From Dongia sedimenti (GTDB taxonomy: Bacteria; Pseudomonadota; Alphaproteobacteria; Dongiales; Dongiaceae): a stretch of 64,000 bases of DNA. Below, one piece after another: positions 55,792 to 63,965 of the stretch. Position 1 is the first letter of the stretch. The number at the start of each line of letters is the position of its first letter. The position numbers were made by a program, and so were the translations under genes. Under the pieces are notes generated by a model. That model was not told the DNA's origin, did no database searches, and saw only the letters and a program-made list of their open reading frames with translations. The stretch lies in the NCBI GenBank assembly GCA_030715195.1, contig JAUYVI010000002.1, forward strand, positions 248,001-312,000. The letters run 5' to 3'.

Positions 55792-56241
55792 ATGCGTTCC
55801 TATGATTTTTCCCCCCTGTTTCGTTCCTCGGTCGGCTTTGATCGCCTGGCGCAGCTGATGGACTCGGCGCGCGACGACGCTCCGACCTACCCGCCCTACA
55901 ACATCGAGCGGACCGGCGAAGACCAGTACCGCATCACGATGGCGGTGGCCGGCTTCGGCGAAAACGACATCGAGATCACCGCGCAGGAGAACGCGCTGAC
56001 CGTCGTCGGCAAGCAGCCGAAGGACGAGGCGCCGAAGAGCCTGCTCTATCGCGGCATTGCCGGCCGTCCGTTCCAGCGGCGCTTCGAGCTCGCGGAGTAC
56101 ATCCGCGTCAGCGGCGCCAGCCTCGAGAACGGCCTGCTCCACATCGAGCTCGTCCGCGAGGTGCCCGAGGCGGTGAAGCCGCGGAGCATCAAGATCGGCA
56201 GCAAGACCGAGCCCAAGGCCGTCGAAGCCAAGGCCGCCTAA
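55792..56241 (+). CDS. Small heat-shock protein (Hsp20/alpha-crystallin)
   Basis: A 149-residue sHsp. It starts MRSYDFSPLFRSSVGFDRL, the typical IbpA-like N-terminus. The alpha-crystallin domain covers about residues 35-130 (YNIERTGEDQYRITMAVAGF, then FQRRFELAEYIRVSGASLENGLLHIEL in parts). It binds unfolding proteins as oligomers. GGAGG at 55779-55783 is 8 bases before ATG 55792 and only 2 before ATG 55786, so the second is preferred. It is controlled by the upstream thermometer and followed by a strong terminator. Confidence 0.93.
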   Translation: MRSYDFSPLFRSSVGFDRLAQLMDSARDDAPTYPPYNIERTGEDQYRITMAVAGFGENDIEITAQENALTVVGKQPKDEAPKSLLYRGIAGRPFQRRFELAEYIRVSGASLENGLLHIELVREVPEAVKPRSIKIGSKTEPKAVEAKAA

Positions 56242-56271
56242 CAAAGTTCGAGGAAACGTCTCGAGTGACGC

Positions 56272-56307
56272 GCGCCCGCCGGAGAGATCCGGCGGGCGCT
56301 TCGTTTT
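56272..56307. terminator. Terminator after hsp20
   Basis: A perfect 12-bp GC-rich stem (56272-56283 with 56288-56299) with a GAGA tetraloop is followed by TTCGTTTT. It lies between the convergent hsp20 and hydrolase stops and can end transcripts from both sides. Confidence 0.85.
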
Positions 56308-57089
56308 CAGCGGATGAAGTCGCGCAGCGCCGCGGTGACATCGTCGGGTGCTTCCGCCATCACCATATGGCCGATCCCGTCCAGCATCCGGATGTCGGTC
56401 TTCGGCAGCTTCTCCACGAAGGCTTTGGCGCCCTTGGCCGGGGTCATGCGGTCCGCCGTGCCTTGCAGCAACAGGACCGGGCAAGCGATCTCGGTCCCGG
56501 CATCGCGATAGGCATCGCAGGCGGCGAGATCGGCGTACAGCGTGCCGGCCGCGGCACGTTCAATCAAACGCAGGCCCAGCGGCAGCATCGCCAGCCCCGG
56601 CGTCTGGTTGCCGCCCACCTGCCCCGCCGGGCCGAAGCCCCAGCTTGCGATCAGCGCCGCGGCTTTGGGGTCGTTGCGTTTCGCCGCCTCGAGCAAATCG
56701 GGATGGACCGGCATGCGCGGCGCGAAGCCGACCAGCATCAACCCTGCGACGCGTTCAGGCCTGGTCCGCGCGGCCTCCAGGCCGATCAGCGCACCCATGG
56801 AATGGCCGACGAAGAAAGCCCGAGCGATCTTCTGCGCGTCCAACACACGCCAGACCCAGGCGGCCATCTCCGCGATGCTGCCGAGCGCCGGCCCATCGGA
56901 TTTGCCATGGCCGGGGAGATCGAGCGCCAAGGCGGTGCCGCCGTGATGCGCGACATAGCGTCCGGGCAAGGTCCAGACGCTGTGATCCATGCCGGCGCCG
57001 TGCAGGAACACGGCGACCGGGCGATCGGTGCGCACGGGCTGTCCGCCGGTCGCCGCAAAGACGGTGCGGCCGTCCACCTCGAAGATCAT
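56307..57089 (-). CDS. Alpha/beta hydrolase
   Basis: A 260-residue alpha/beta-fold hydrolase. The oxyanion-region FLHGAGMDHSVW is near residue 30, the nucleophile elbow GHSMGA near 94 carries the catalytic Ser, and the catalytic Asp and His lie in LLLQGTADRMTP and GIGHMVMAEAP. The substrate is unknown. Its ATG overlaps the metY stop (ATGA), so it is translationally coupled to metY, which suggests a related task. The open frame extending upstream belongs to another reading frame of metY. Confidence 0.87.
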   Translation of the reverse strand: MIFEVDGRTVFAATGGQPVRTDRPVAVFLHGAGMDHSVWTLPGRYVAHHGGTALALDLPGHGKSDGPALGSIAEMAAWVWRVLDAQKIARAFFVGHSMGALIGLEAARTRPERVAGLMLVGFAPRMPVHPDLLEAAKRNDPKAAALIASWGFGPAGQVGGNQTPGLAMLPLGLRLIERAAAGTLYADLAACDAYRDAGTEIACPVLLLQGTADRMTPAKGAKAFVEKLPKTDIRMLDGIGHMVMAEAPDDVTAALRDFIR

Positions 57090-58378
57090 TTCTGCGACGC
57101 CTTCAGCGCCTGGGCGAGATCGTCGATGATGTCGCTTGCATCCTCGAGCCCGACCGAGAGGCGGATCAACTCCTCGCCGATGCCGGCGGCCTTGAGCGCG
57201 GCTTCGTCGAGCTGACGGTGCGTGGTGCTGGCGGGATGGATGACCAGGGTCTTCGCATCGCCGACATTGGCGAGGTGCGAGGCGAGCTTCAGCGCGTCGA
57301 TGAACTTGCGCCCGGCGGCGCGACCGCCTTTGACGCCGAAGCTGATCATCGACCCCGCGCCCTTCGGCAGCAGCTTCTTCACCAAGGCCGCATCGGGCGA
57401 ATCCGGCGCGCCCGGATAGTTCACCCATTGCACCGCCGGATCCTGCTTCAAGGCCGCCGCGACCTTCTGCGCGTTCTCCACATGGCGCGCCATGCGGAGC
57501 GGCAGCGTCTCGACGCCTTGCAGGATGTAGAAGGCATTGGCCGGCGCCATGCAGGCGCCGAAGTCGCGCAGGCCTTCCAGCCGCGCGCGCATGATGAAGG
57601 CCGCCGGGCCGAAATCCTCCGCGAAGTCGATGCCGTGATAGCCGGCATAGGGCTCGGTCAAGGTCGGGAACTTGCCGCTCGCCTCCCAGTCGAACCTGCC
57701 GCCATCGACCAGCGCGCCGCCGATCGCGAGGCCATGGCCGCCGAGCCACTTGGTCGCCGAATGCAGCACCAGATCGGCGCCCTGCTCGGTCGGCCGGCTG
57801 AGATAGGGCGTGGTGAAGGTCGCATCGACCAGCAGCGGCAGCTTCGCCGCATGCGCGACTTCCGCCAATGCAGGAACGTCCAGCACTTCCAGGCCCGGAT
57901 TGCCGATCGTCTCCGCAAACACCAAGCGGGTCTCGGGGCGGATCGCCTTGCGGAAGCCGTCGATGTCGCGCGGGTTGACGAAGCTCGTGGTGATACCGAA
58001 ACGCGGCAAGGTGAGTCGGAAGAGATTGAGACTGCCGCCGTAGAGCGCAGCGGAGGACACGATATGCGCGCCGGAATCCATCAAGGTCGCGATGGCCAGA
58101 AACAGCGCCGCATGGCCGCTGGCGGTGCAGACCGCGCCGACGCCGCCTTCCAGGGCGGCGAGGCGTTCTTCGAGCACGCCCACGGTCGGATTGCTGATCC
58201 GCGAATAGATGTGGCCGGGGCTCTCGAGATTGAACAAAGCCGCCGCGTGGTCGGAATCGTCGAACACATAGGATGTGGTTTGATATATCGGCACGGCGCG
58301 CGCGCCGGTCGCCGGATCCGGCCGCTGTCCCGCATGCAGCGCCATCGAATCGAATTTCAGGAACTTGGGATCGGTCAT
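57086..58378 (-). CDS. metY: O-acetylhomoserine aminocarboxypropyltransferase (sulfhydrylase)
   Basis: About 430 residues, a PLP enzyme of the Cys/Met metabolism family. [17 protein letters not shown] with [22 protein letters not shown] binds the cofactor phosphate, and the Schiff-base Lys is in [13 protein letters not shown] near residue 208. The length (over 420) and the GGxxxDGGxFDW-type loop favour MetY over cystathionine enzymes. It makes homocysteine from O-acetylhomoserine and sulfide. ATG at 58378 is used although no Shine-Dalgarno precedes it. Its leader carries a terminator-like hairpin and a complementary repeat (separate entries). Confidence 0.87.
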   Translation of the reverse strand: MTDPKFLKFDSMALHAGQRPDPATGARAVPIYQTTSYVFDDSDHAAALFNLESPGHIYSRISNPTVGVLEERLAALEGGVGAVCTASGHAALFLAIATLMDSGAHIVSSAALYGGSLNLFRLTLPRFGITTSFVNPRDIDGFRKAIRPETRLVFAETIGNPGLEVLDVPALAEVAHAAKLPLLVDATFTTPYLSRPTEQGADLVLHSATKWLGGHGLAIGGALVDGGRFDWEASGKFPTLTEPYAGYHGIDFAEDFGPAAFIMRARLEGLRDFGACMAPANAFYILQGVETLPLRMARHVENAQKVAAALKQDPAVQWVNYPGAPDSPDAALVKKLLPKGAGSMISFGVKGGRAAGRKFIDALKLASHLANVGDAKTLVIHPASTTHRQLDEAALKAAGIGEELIRLSVGLEDASDIIDDLAQALKASQK

Positions 58379-58417
58379 GACGTCACGCGCGTGTTGCAAG
58401 CTGTCTCGCAAAAAGCT

Positions 58418-58453
58418 GAGGGCCGCTCTGCTGGTCTCCCAGCGGCGGCCCTC
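58418..58453 (-). terminator. Terminator-like hairpin in the metY leader
   Basis: The outer 9-bp stem is 58418-58426 with 58445-58453 and the inner 5-bp stem is 58430-58434 with 58439-58443, with a TCTC loop. On the minus strand it is followed by AGC and five T (58414-58410), and on the plus strand by GTTTTT. On the metY strand it lies 40 bases before the start codon, where it could act as an attenuator. Confidence 0.55.
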
Positions 58454-58474
58454 GTTTTTACGTAAGCCTCGACC

Positions 58475-58524
58475 TGTCTAACTTGCAGCAGGGGGACGTT
58501 ACGAGTGACCTCCATCACCGTCAA
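58475..58524 (-). promoter_or_regulatory. metY promoter and complementary leader segment
   Basis: On the minus strand TTGACG (58524-58519) and TAACGT (58501-58496) are 17 bases apart. Transcription should begin near 58489. The RNA would then start with GCAAGTTAGACAGG (58488-58475), which is exactly complementary to a segment of the putative small RNA at 58654-58641. Confidence 0.5.
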
Positions 58525-58654
58525 GCGTGAAACGCGACAAACTGTAACAGGGGGTATGAATTCCCCTCTTGCAATTTTCAGAAATCACGGCGGCGGGAGC
58601 GCAGTGCGCCTAAGAAAAATGCCGCCGGTAAAGACCGGCGGCAAGTTAGACAGG
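58475..58654. repeat. 14-bp perfect inverted repeat in the metY upstream region
   Basis: CCTGTCTAACTTGC at 58475-58488 and its exact reverse complement GCAAGTTAGACAGG at 58641-58654 are 152 bases apart. Similarity extends a little further (GAGGC follows in each orientation). One arm is at the predicted 5' end of metY mRNA and the other directly abuts a terminator stem. Confidence 0.75.
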
Positions 58655-58720
58655 GAGGCATGAAACTGGATCGTCGGAAAGATCCAGGAAGAAAAGCAGG
58701 GAAAGCCGCTTTTCCGATTG
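58611..58720 (-). ncRNA. Candidate small RNA ending in a strong terminator
   Basis: On the minus strand a 9-bp stem with a 4-base loop (58642-58621) followed by five T (58619-58615) is a strong intrinsic terminator, yet no gene precedes it on that strand. Upstream are a 7-bp hairpin (58687-58666, CTGGATC/GATCCAG), a small hairpin near 58715-58700, and an unpaired CCTCCC (58658-58653), an anti-Shine-Dalgarno motif common in alphaproteobacterial small RNAs. The next 14 bases are complementary to the metY leader. The 5' end is a guess; I found no convincing promoter. An alternative is a plus-strand small gene. Confidence 0.4.
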
Positions 58721-58824
58721 CCAAAATAACGCGAAGATGTGAACAAAATGTTAACGATGCCGCGATTTGTATCGCGACCTGTAGCGGCGTCCGGACGCAG
58801 GCGCCCCAATTGATAGCTATATGA
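58660..58824 (+). CDS. Possible small protein (54 residues)
   Basis: An ATG after AGGGAGG opens a 54-codon frame encoding a basic N-terminus (MKLDRRKDPGRKAGK) and three cysteines, ending at TGA 58822-58824. The Shine-Dalgarno is only one base from the ATG, too close for normal use, and the frame is antisense to the candidate small RNA. I list it for completeness only. Confidence 0.15.
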   Translation: MKLDRRKDPGRKAGKAAFPIAKITRRCEQNVNDAAICIATCSGVRTQAPQLIAI

Positions 58825-58957
58825 CACGGCATCGGGGTCAGGGTACGGTTAGCCGGGTGTGGTTAAACGCTGGGCCGGTGGGTTAACTGTCCGGATGCGC
58901 CGGCGGACCGCACTTTAGAATCGAGCCGCACCCTTGTGGCTTTATGGGGAGAACATC

Positions 58958-59848
58958 ATGCTCAGCAATGCCGTGGAGCGGGTTCACGATTGCAACCCGG
59001 TCGATAACCCAGCCGCCCGCCTGCTGCTCGAAGAGTTGCTGGCGCGCGGCCACGCCAAGTTGCAGATCGGCCGCGAAACTCGCCGTCAGATCGACCACAG
59101 TTTTTCCATCGCTCGCGAGTATTTCGCGAAACCCTTTCCCGAAAAATCCTCTTACGCCCTATCCCAATACGTCGAAGGCTACCGTGAGATCGGCCTGGAA
59201 TATTCGCAGGTCAAGGAACGGCCCGACCTCACCGAATCCTTTTCGCTCTGGAACCGCAACCGCGCACACACCGAAGCCGCGGGCTGGATCCAGAGCTGCC
59301 CGATCCATGCGGAGCTGCGCCGCACGGTCGATGACCTCTCGACCTATGTCGCCGATCTCTTCCAGACCATGGCCGACAAATGGGCGCCCGGCACACCCGG
59401 ACCGCGCTTCGAGCGCGCTTCGTATATCCAGGTAAACTACTACGAGCCGGCACAGCACAGCCGCGACATGCTGCAGGACGGCCACGAGGACGGGCACTTG
59501 ATCACGCTGGTCACGGCAAACAGCCCGGGCCTGGAGATCGAGATCGACGGCAAGTACATGCCGGTCGAACTCGGCGAAAATGAGATGCTGATCATGCCGG
59601 GCAGCCTGTTGACGCTGATGACCGGCGGCGCGATCCCGCCGCTGTTCCATCAGGTGAAGAACAGCCGCCGCACCGATCCGCGCTATTCGATGATGTTCTT
59701 CGTCAATCCCGAGGGCAATCAGGTGCTCGAGCCCTGGATCAAGAACGCGAGCAATGCGGGCCGCGACGTCATCGCGGAGGCGAATGCCTTGCCGCTGAAA
59801 TTCGGCCTTCCCAGCTTGGAAGACGGAACGGAAGGACGTGGCCGCTAA
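58958..59848 (+). CDS. 2-oxoglutarate/Fe(II)-dependent oxygenase, isopenicillin N synthase-like
   Basis: A 296-residue non-haem iron oxygenase. The N-terminal region (VDNPAARLLLEELLARGHAKL) resembles DIOX_N, and the double-stranded beta-helix core carries the iron ligands as H-x-D in DGHEDGHLITL near residue 176 and the distal His in LFHQVKNSRR near 231. An Arg about ten residues on (PRYSMMFF) would bind 2-oxoglutarate. The substrate is unknown; plant-type dioxygenases and bacterial homologues act on amino acids or small metabolites. GGGGAGA precedes ATG 58958. It is a single gene. Confidence 0.82.
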   Translation: MLSNAVERVHDCNPVDNPAARLLLEELLARGHAKLQIGRETRRQIDHSFSIAREYFAKPFPEKSSYALSQYVEGYREIGLEYSQVKERPDLTESFSLWNRNRAHTEAAGWIQSCPIHAELRRTVDDLSTYVADLFQTMADKWAPGTPGPRFERASYIQVNYYEPAQHSRDMLQDGHEDGHLITLVTANSPGLEIEIDGKYMPVELGENEMLIMPGSLLTLMTGGAIPPLFHQVKNSRRTDPRYSMMFFVNPEGNQVLEPWIKNASNAGRDVIAEANALPLKFGLPSLEDGTEGRGR

Positions 59849-59857
59849 ACCGCCGCG

Positions 59858-60043
59858 CTAGGATGTCTTGAAAAGGCCCGCCGCTGCAGAGAGGTGGGCC
59901 TTCTTCTTTTGCATGTTCTCCTCGACCCGACGGATCTCGGATTTCAGATCCTCGATATAGGCCGCGAGCTCCTCGACCGACATGGGATCGAGATTCTTCG
60001 GCTGCGGCTTCGCCTTCCTGGGTTCGAGATCGTCGGCGTCCAT
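59858..60043 (-). CDS. DUF1192 small protein
   Basis: A 61-residue protein. A Pro/Lys-rich start (DDLEPRKAKPQPKNLDPMS) is followed by the DUF1192 core VEELAAYIEDLKSEIRRVEENMQKKK, one long amphipathic helix that probably dimerises. It is a small conserved alphaproteobacterial family of unknown function. GAGGAG lies 6-7 bases before ATG 60043, which decides the start. It is divergent from the quinone oxidoreductase gene. Confidence 0.8.
   Translation of the reverse strand: MDADDLEPRKAKPQPKNLDPMSVEELAAYIEDLKSEIRRVEENMQKKKAHLSAAAGLFKTS
59873..59910 (+). terminator. Terminator after the oxygenase gene, inside the DUF1192 3' end
   Basis: A 10-bp stem with one mismatch (59873-59882 with 59893-59902) is followed by CTTCTTTT on the plus strand. 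It overlaps the coding end of the convergent DUF1192 gene. Confidence 0.55.
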
Positions 60044-60140
60044 GCGGCACTCCTCATTCCATCGACGGATGATGGCGCGCCCGGCGACGGTTTCCAAGCC
60101 TCTCGAACTCGGCTAATGATCGGCCAAACGGAGGACCGCC

Positions 60141-61148
60141 ATGACCCTGCCCACCAATCTCCCCACGGAAATGAACTGCATCGTGCTGGACGGGTTCGGC
60201 GGGCCTGAAGTGCTCAAATCCGGCAAGCGGCCGACGCCGGTCGTCGCCGCCGAAGAGGTGCTGATCAAGGTCGCCGCCGCCGGCGTCAACCGCCCCGACG
60301 TGCTGCAGCGGACCGGCAACTACACGCCCCCGCCCGGCGCTTCCGACCTGCCCGGCCTCGAGGTCGCGGGTACGATCGCTGCCGTCGGCAGCGGCGTGAG
60401 GGATTGGAAGGTCGGCGATCCGGTCATGGCTCTGGTCGCCGGCGGCGGCTATGCGGAATATTGCGCGGCACCGGCGCCGCAATGCCTGCCGGTGCCGAAG
60501 GGCTTCAGCCTGGTCGAGGCGGCAGCGGTGCCCGAGACCTTCTTCACGGTCTGGACCAACGTCTTCGATCGCGGCCGGCTGAAGGCCGGCGAAACCTTCC
60601 TGGTGCATGGCGGGTCGAGCGGCATCGGCACGACCGCGATCCAGCTCGCGCATCAGTTCGGCGCCAAGGTGATCACCACGGTCGGCGGCGCCGACAAGGC
60701 GGAAGCCTGCCGCAAATTGGGCGCCGATCTCGCGATCAATTACCGCGAACAGGATTTCGTCGAAGCGGTGATGAAGTTCACCGAGAAGCGCGGCGCCGAT
60801 CTCATCCTCGACATGGTCGGCGGCGATTACATCAACCGCAACCTCGCCTGCCTCGCGTTCGATGGAAGGCTGGTGCAGATCGCCTTCATGCAGGGCGCCA
60901 AGGCCGAGATCAACCTCGCGCACGTGATGATGAAGCGCCAGACCATCACCGGCTCCACCCTTCGCCCCCGCTCCATCGCCCAGAAGGGCGAGATCGCGGC
61001 CGCGCTGAAACAGCACGTCTTGCCGCTGTTCGAAGCGGGCCAGGCGAAGCCGGTCATCTACCGGACCCTGAAGCTCGCCGAGGCGGCCGAGGCCCACCGG
61101 CTGATGGAATCCAGCGCCCATATCGGGAAGATCGTTCTTACTGTTTGA
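60141..61148 (+). CDS. NAD(P)H:quinone oxidoreductase (zinc-free MDR, PIG3/QOR-like)
   Basis: A 335-residue medium-chain reductase without zinc-ligand cysteines. AAAGVNRPDVLQRTGNYTPPPGASDLPGLEVAG (in parts) is the substrate-lobe signature, and the NADPH loop is VHGGSSGIGTTAIQLAHQFG near residue 150. It reduces quinones with NADPH. GGAGGACC precedes ATG 60141. It is divergent from the DUF1192 gene. Confidence 0.88.
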   Translation: MTLPTNLPTEMNCIVLDGFGGPEVLKSGKRPTPVVAAEEVLIKVAAAGVNRPDVLQRTGNYTPPPGASDLPGLEVAGTIAAVGSGVRDWKVGDPVMALVAGGGYAEYCAAPAPQCLPVPKGFSLVEAAAVPETFFTVWTNVFDRGRLKAGETFLVHGGSSGIGTTAIQLAHQFGAKVITTVGGADKAEACRKLGADLAINYREQDFVEAVMKFTEKRGADLILDMVGGDYINRNLACLAFDGRLVQIAFMQGAKAEINLAHVMMKRQTITGSTLRPRSIAQKGEIAAALKQHVLPLFEAGQAKPVIYRTLKLAEAAEAHRLMESSAHIGKIVLTV

Positions 61149-61359
61149 TTTCAGCCACTTAACTTCGGCTGGTCGCGAGTTTCCTCGACCGGTTCGGCAA
61201 GTTTCTCCTTGGCAATAAGCCCCTGTGGATGGTATTTCGCGGGCTGAATAGGTTGCTGCCTCGACTGAGTTCTTGGCGCGCCTGGATTTAACCCCAAATG
61301 GTCAAGTAACGAACTTGGCCGCCCGCCGGCGAAAACCCGGCGGCCGAGGAGGAGGAATT

Positions 61360-62007
61360 ATGGCTACACCGCAACTTCTGATGCCGAAGGCGACTGCCGT
61401 CTGGCTGGTGGAGAACACCACCCTGACCTTCGAGCAGATCGGCGCCTTCTGCAACCTGCACCCGCTGGAAGTCCAGGGCATCGCCGACGGCGAGGTCGCG
61501 ATCGGCATCGTCGGCCTCGACCCGACCACCAACGGCCAGCTCACCAAGGAAGAGATCGAGCGCTGCGAGAAGGATTCGGCCGAGCGCCTGAAGATGGCCA
61601 AGGTCGCGATCCCGCTGCCGCTGACCCGCAGCAAGGGCCCCCGCTATACGCCGGTCTCGAAGCGCCAGGACAAGCCGGACGCCGTCGCCTGGCTGGTGCG
61701 GCATCACCCGGAACTGACCGACGCGCAGATCTCGCGCCTGATCGGCACCACCAAGCAGACCATCGCCGCGGTGCGCGACCGCACCCATTGGAACTCGCCC
61801 AATCTGCGGCCGCGCGATCCGGTGCTGCTCGGCCTCTGCACCCAGACCGATCTCAACAACGCGATCCTCAAGGCCCGCAAGGCCGCCGGCAAGCCGGCGA
61901 ACCTCGATCCCCTGCCCGGCGTCGAGCCGATCGTCGAGGAGCCGATGCAGGAGCCGAAGGAAAAGTCGCGCTTCGATATCGGCTCGTTCTTCCCGAGCAA
62001 GAACTAA
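61360..62007 (+). CDS. trcR: Cell-cycle transcriptional regulator TrcR (DUF1013)
   Basis: A 215-residue protein of the DUF1013 family, conserved in alphaproteobacteria and named TrcR. MATPQLLMPKATAVWLVENTTLTFEQIGAFCNLH (in parts) forms a first helix-turn-helix-like unit, and KPDAVAWLVRHHPELTDAQISRLIGTTKQTIAAVRDRTHW forms a second. A C-terminal acidic linker ends in FDIGSFFPSKN. GGAGGAGGAA is directly before the ATG at 61360, a very strong ribosome binding site. A hairpin terminator follows. Confidence 0.83.
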   Translation: MATPQLLMPKATAVWLVENTTLTFEQIGAFCNLHPLEVQGIADGEVAIGIVGLDPTTNGQLTKEEIERCEKDSAERLKMAKVAIPLPLTRSKGPRYTPVSKRQDKPDAVAWLVRHHPELTDAQISRLIGTTKQTIAAVRDRTHWNSPNLRPRDPVLLGLCTQTDLNNAILKARKAAGKPANLDPLPGVEPIVEEPMQEPKEKSRFDIGSFFPSKN

Positions 62008-62025
62008 CTTCTCCGCTTCGCTCGC

Positions 62026-63039
62026 TTGGGCAAGCGGGAACATAAGACAGGCCGCGCCGCCGAACGGGGGCGCGGCCTTCCTTATGTCGTGGTGGTCGGC
62101 GGCGCCAATATCGACATCAAGGTGGCGATCAAGGGCGCCACGATCCAAGGCACCTCCAACCCGGGAACGGCAACCGTCTCGGTCGGCGGCGTCGGCCGCA
62201 ACATCGCGCACAATCTGGCGCGCCTCGGAGTTCCGGTCAGACTGATCAGCGCCGTCGGGCGCGATCCAGAAGGCGATCGCCTGATCGAGGAAACCGCGGC
62301 GGCGGGCGTCGATGTCAATGCGGTGCGACGCAGCGCCGGTGCGACCGGCGTCTATTCCGCCGTACTCGACCGTCATGGCGAATTGGTGATCGGTATCTCG
62401 GCGATGGATGTGGTCGACGAGATCACGCAGCGCTTTCTTGGGCGGAACCGCGCAACGATCGCGGGCGCCGCATTTCTCGTCGCGGATTGCAACCTCCAGC
62501 GCAGCAGCTTGCAGTGGCTGCAGCAATGCGCCAAGCAGAGCGGCGTTCCTTTCGTGGTGGAGCCCGTATCCGCGGTCAAAGTCGAGAAGCTCAACGCCGT
62601 GCTGCGGCGCGGCGCGGCGCTGCACACCGTGACGCCGAACCTGCAACAGCTGGAGACGCTGACCGGCCGCGACCTGCGCAGCCTCGACGCGACGCAACAC
62701 GCCGCGCGGGTGCTGCACGACCGCGGGGTTCTGAATGTCCTGGTTGGTTTGGGCGCAGAGGGCGCGCTGATCTCGACCATGCAGGGCGATGGGGTGAGTC
62801 AGCATTACATCCCGGCGGCACAGGCGAAGCCGCAGGACGTGACCGGCGGTGGCGATGCCCATGTGGCCGGCTATGTCGCCGGCCTGCTCGGCGGCATGCG
62901 GCCCTTGCAGGCAGCGTTACTCGGCCAAGCCGCGGCCGGGCTCACGGTCGGCGCGGCGGAAACCGTCAGCCGCAAGATGAGCATGAAGAATCTGACCCAA
63001 AGCATGTCGGCGCTGAAGCGCCGGGTGAAGGAGCTCTGA
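62026..63039 (+). CDS. psuK: PfkB-family kinase, probable pseudouridine kinase
   Basis: Up to 337 residues of a ribokinase-like enzyme: YVVVVGGANIDIK with the N-terminal Gly pair, GGVGRNIAHNLARLG, and the C-terminal catalytic DVTGGGDAHVAGYVAGLLGG with the general-base Asp. It would phosphorylate pseudouridine to the 5'-phosphate for PsuG, encoded next (1-base gap). The start is unclear: TTG at 62026 has no ribosome binding site and reads through a terminator-like hairpin, while GTG at 62089 would begin just before the first strand. An ATG at 62084 is out of frame. Confidence 0.82.
   Translation: MGKREHKTGRAAERGRGLPYVVVVGGANIDIKVAIKGATIQGTSNPGTATVSVGGVGRNIAHNLARLGVPVRLISAVGRDPEGDRLIEETAAAGVDVNAVRRSAGATGVYSAVLDRHGELVIGISAMDVVDEITQRFLGRNRATIAGAAFLVADCNLQRSSLQWLQQCAKQSGVPFVVEPVSAVKVEKLNAVLRRGAALHTVTPNLQQLETLTGRDLRSLDATQHAARVLHDRGVLNVLVGLGAEGALISTMQGDGVSQHYIPAAQAKPQDVTGGGDAHVAGYVAGLLGGMRPLQAALLGQAAAGLTVGAAETVSRKMSMKNLTQSMSALKRRVKEL
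62050..62077 (+). terminator. Terminator after trcR
   Basis: A 9-bp stem GGCCGCGCC (62050-62058) with GGCGCGGCC (62069-62077) and a 10-base loop is followed by TTCCTT. It lies 43 bases after the trcR stop and inside the longest possible psuK reading frame. Confidence 0.6.
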
Positions 63040-63040
63040 C

Positions 63041-63946
63041 ATGGCGTTCGAAGTCGCACCCGAAGTCCAGGCCGCGCTCAGCGAGAACCGGCCGGTGGTG
63101 GCACTGGAATCCACGATCATCGCCCATGGCATGCCGCATCCGCAGAACCTCGAGACCGCACAGGCCTTGGAGCAGATCATCCGCGATCACGGCGCCGTGC
63201 CGGCGACCATCGCGGTCATCGGCGGCGACTACAAGGTCGGCCTGAGCGCGGCCGAGCTGTTCGTGCTCGCAACCGAGCAAGACGTGATGAAGCTCAGCGT
63301 CCGCGACCTGCCGCTCGCGGCCACGCAGCGGCGGCACGGCGCCACCACTGTCGCCGCGACCATGCGGCTCGCGGCCCGGGCCGGCATCCGCGTCTTCGCC
63401 ACCGGCGGGATCGGCGGCGTGCACCGCGGCGCGGAGACCACCTTCGACATCTCCGCCGATCTGACCGAGCTGGCCGAGACGCCGGTCGCCGTCGTTTCCG
63501 CGGGTGCCAAGTCGATCCTCGATATCGGCCGCACGTTGGAAATGCTGGAAACGCTGAGCGTGCCGGTCATCGCTTATAGGAGCGATGCTTTCCCCGCCTT
63601 CTATTCGCGCGAAAGCGGCTTCGCGGCACCTGTGCGCCTCGACACGCAGCTGGAGATCGCGCATTTCCTGAAAGCGCGCTGGGAGCTGAGCCCGCGCGGC
63701 GGCGTCAGCATCGCCAATCCGATCCATCCCGCGGATGAGATTCCGGCGGCGCAGATCGAAGCGCAGATCAAGGCCGCCCTCGACGAGGCCCGGAAGAAGG
63801 GCATCGCCGGCAAGGAGACGACACCCTTTCTCCTGAAGAGGGTGAACGAGGCAACGGCCGGCGCCAGCCTCAAGGCCAATATTGCGCTGGTGAAGAACAA
63901 TGCCCGCCTGGCGGCGGAAATCGCCGTTGCGCTGTCAGCGCAATAG
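63041..63946 (+). CDS. psuG: Pseudouridine-5'-phosphate glycosidase
   Basis: A 301-residue PsuG: VVALESTIIAHGMPHPQN near the N-terminus, GATTVAATMRLAARAGIRVFATGGIGGVHRGAE (in parts) with the conserved Gly-rich loop, VVSAGAKSILDIGRTLEMLET and GVSIANPIHP. It cleaves pseudouridine 5'-phosphate to uracil and ribose 5-phosphate. ATG 63041 follows psuK directly, giving a two-gene pseudouridine catabolism unit. Confidence 0.94.
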   Translation: MAFEVAPEVQAALSENRPVVALESTIIAHGMPHPQNLETAQALEQIIRDHGAVPATIAVIGGDYKVGLSAAELFVLATEQDVMKLSVRDLPLAATQRRHGATTVAATMRLAARAGIRVFATGGIGGVHRGAETTFDISADLTELAETPVAVVSAGAKSILDIGRTLEMLETLSVPVIAYRSDAFPAFYSRESGFAAPVRLDTQLEIAHFLKARWELSPRGGVSIANPIHPADEIPAAQIEAQIKAALDEARKKGIAGKETTPFLLKRVNEATAGASLKANIALVKNNARLAAEIAVALSAQ

Positions 63947-63965
63947 GACCCGATCAAGGGAACCC

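Noticed and set aside
58378..58620. SAM-II or SAH riboswitch in the metY leader
   Set aside because: I searched by eye for the conserved pseudoknot sequences and did not find them; only a terminator-like hairpin and the inverted repeat are present.
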